A stretch of DNA of 64,000 nucleotides from Patiria miniata (taxonomy: Eukaryota > Echinodermata > Asteroidea > Valvatida > Asterinidae): NCBI RefSeq assembly GCF_015706575.1, contig NW_024037058.1, positions 17,629,547 to 17,693,546 on the forward strand. The letters run 5' to 3'. Positions 25,785 to 64,000 of the stretch are shown here, piece by piece (position 1 is the stretch's first letter; the number at the start of each line of letters is the position of its first letter). A model generated the notes under the pieces. It was not told where the DNA came from and did no database searches. It saw only the letters and a program-made list of their open reading frames with translations. A program made the position numbers and the translations under genes.

Positions 25785-64000
<38,216 letters not shown>

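Overview
This is animal nuclear DNA. It contains an intron-rich ABC transporter gene with GT-AG introns, a large satellite array, tRNA-derived SINE-like repeats, LINE remnants and many short inverted-repeat (MITE-like) elements. The protein is most similar to the sulfonylurea receptors (SUR, ABCC8/ABCC9). The repeat mix and TTAGGG-type telomere-like tracts would suit a marine invertebrate deuterostome such as an echinoderm, but that placement is inference and no single feature proves it.

Positions 1 to about 20,215 are one satellite array of roughly 130 head-to-tail copies of a ~152 bp monomer. Each monomer carries a tRNA-like block of canonical length with a good Pol III A box and B box, followed at once by a T-run, but with no pairing acceptor stem. 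Many copies would have a CTA anticodon. The array has higher-order structure: a 26-monomer (~3,968 bp) unit occurs about twice, and 13- and 11-monomer duplications follow. The outermost monomers at both ends are diverged and resemble each other.

Positions 20,216 to 25,784 are intergenic. They hold a minus-strand reverse-transcriptase remnant (21,541-21,900), a TTAA-flanked inverted-repeat element, long G/C homopolymers, a ~400 bp foldback, an AT-rich tract and a cluster of palindromes 350-460 bp upstream of the gene start.

From 25,785 to beyond the right edge lies one plus-strand SUR-type ABCC gene. I could place 27 coding exons whose phases join without a break: 4,108 coding bases, 1,369 codons plus one base. 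They run from the start codon through TMD0, the L0 linker, TMD1, NBD1, the inter-domain linker and TMD2 to the Walker A of NBD2. The last ~200 residues should lie to the right of this window. Conserved ATP-site residues of NBD1 are intact (Walker A K735, Q767, LSGGQ 822-826, Walker B ending D846, H881).

The introns are rich in mobile DNA: at least eight MITE-like families (two with TTAA flanks, one with TA flanks, one with spaced internal copies of a subterminal motif), tRNA-derived SINEs, a LINE tail inserted into a SINE, an antisense LINE remnant next to an exon, a possible Crypton remnant, a 700 bp strand-biased G-rich tract and a degenerate telomere-like stretch. No second convincing gene was found.
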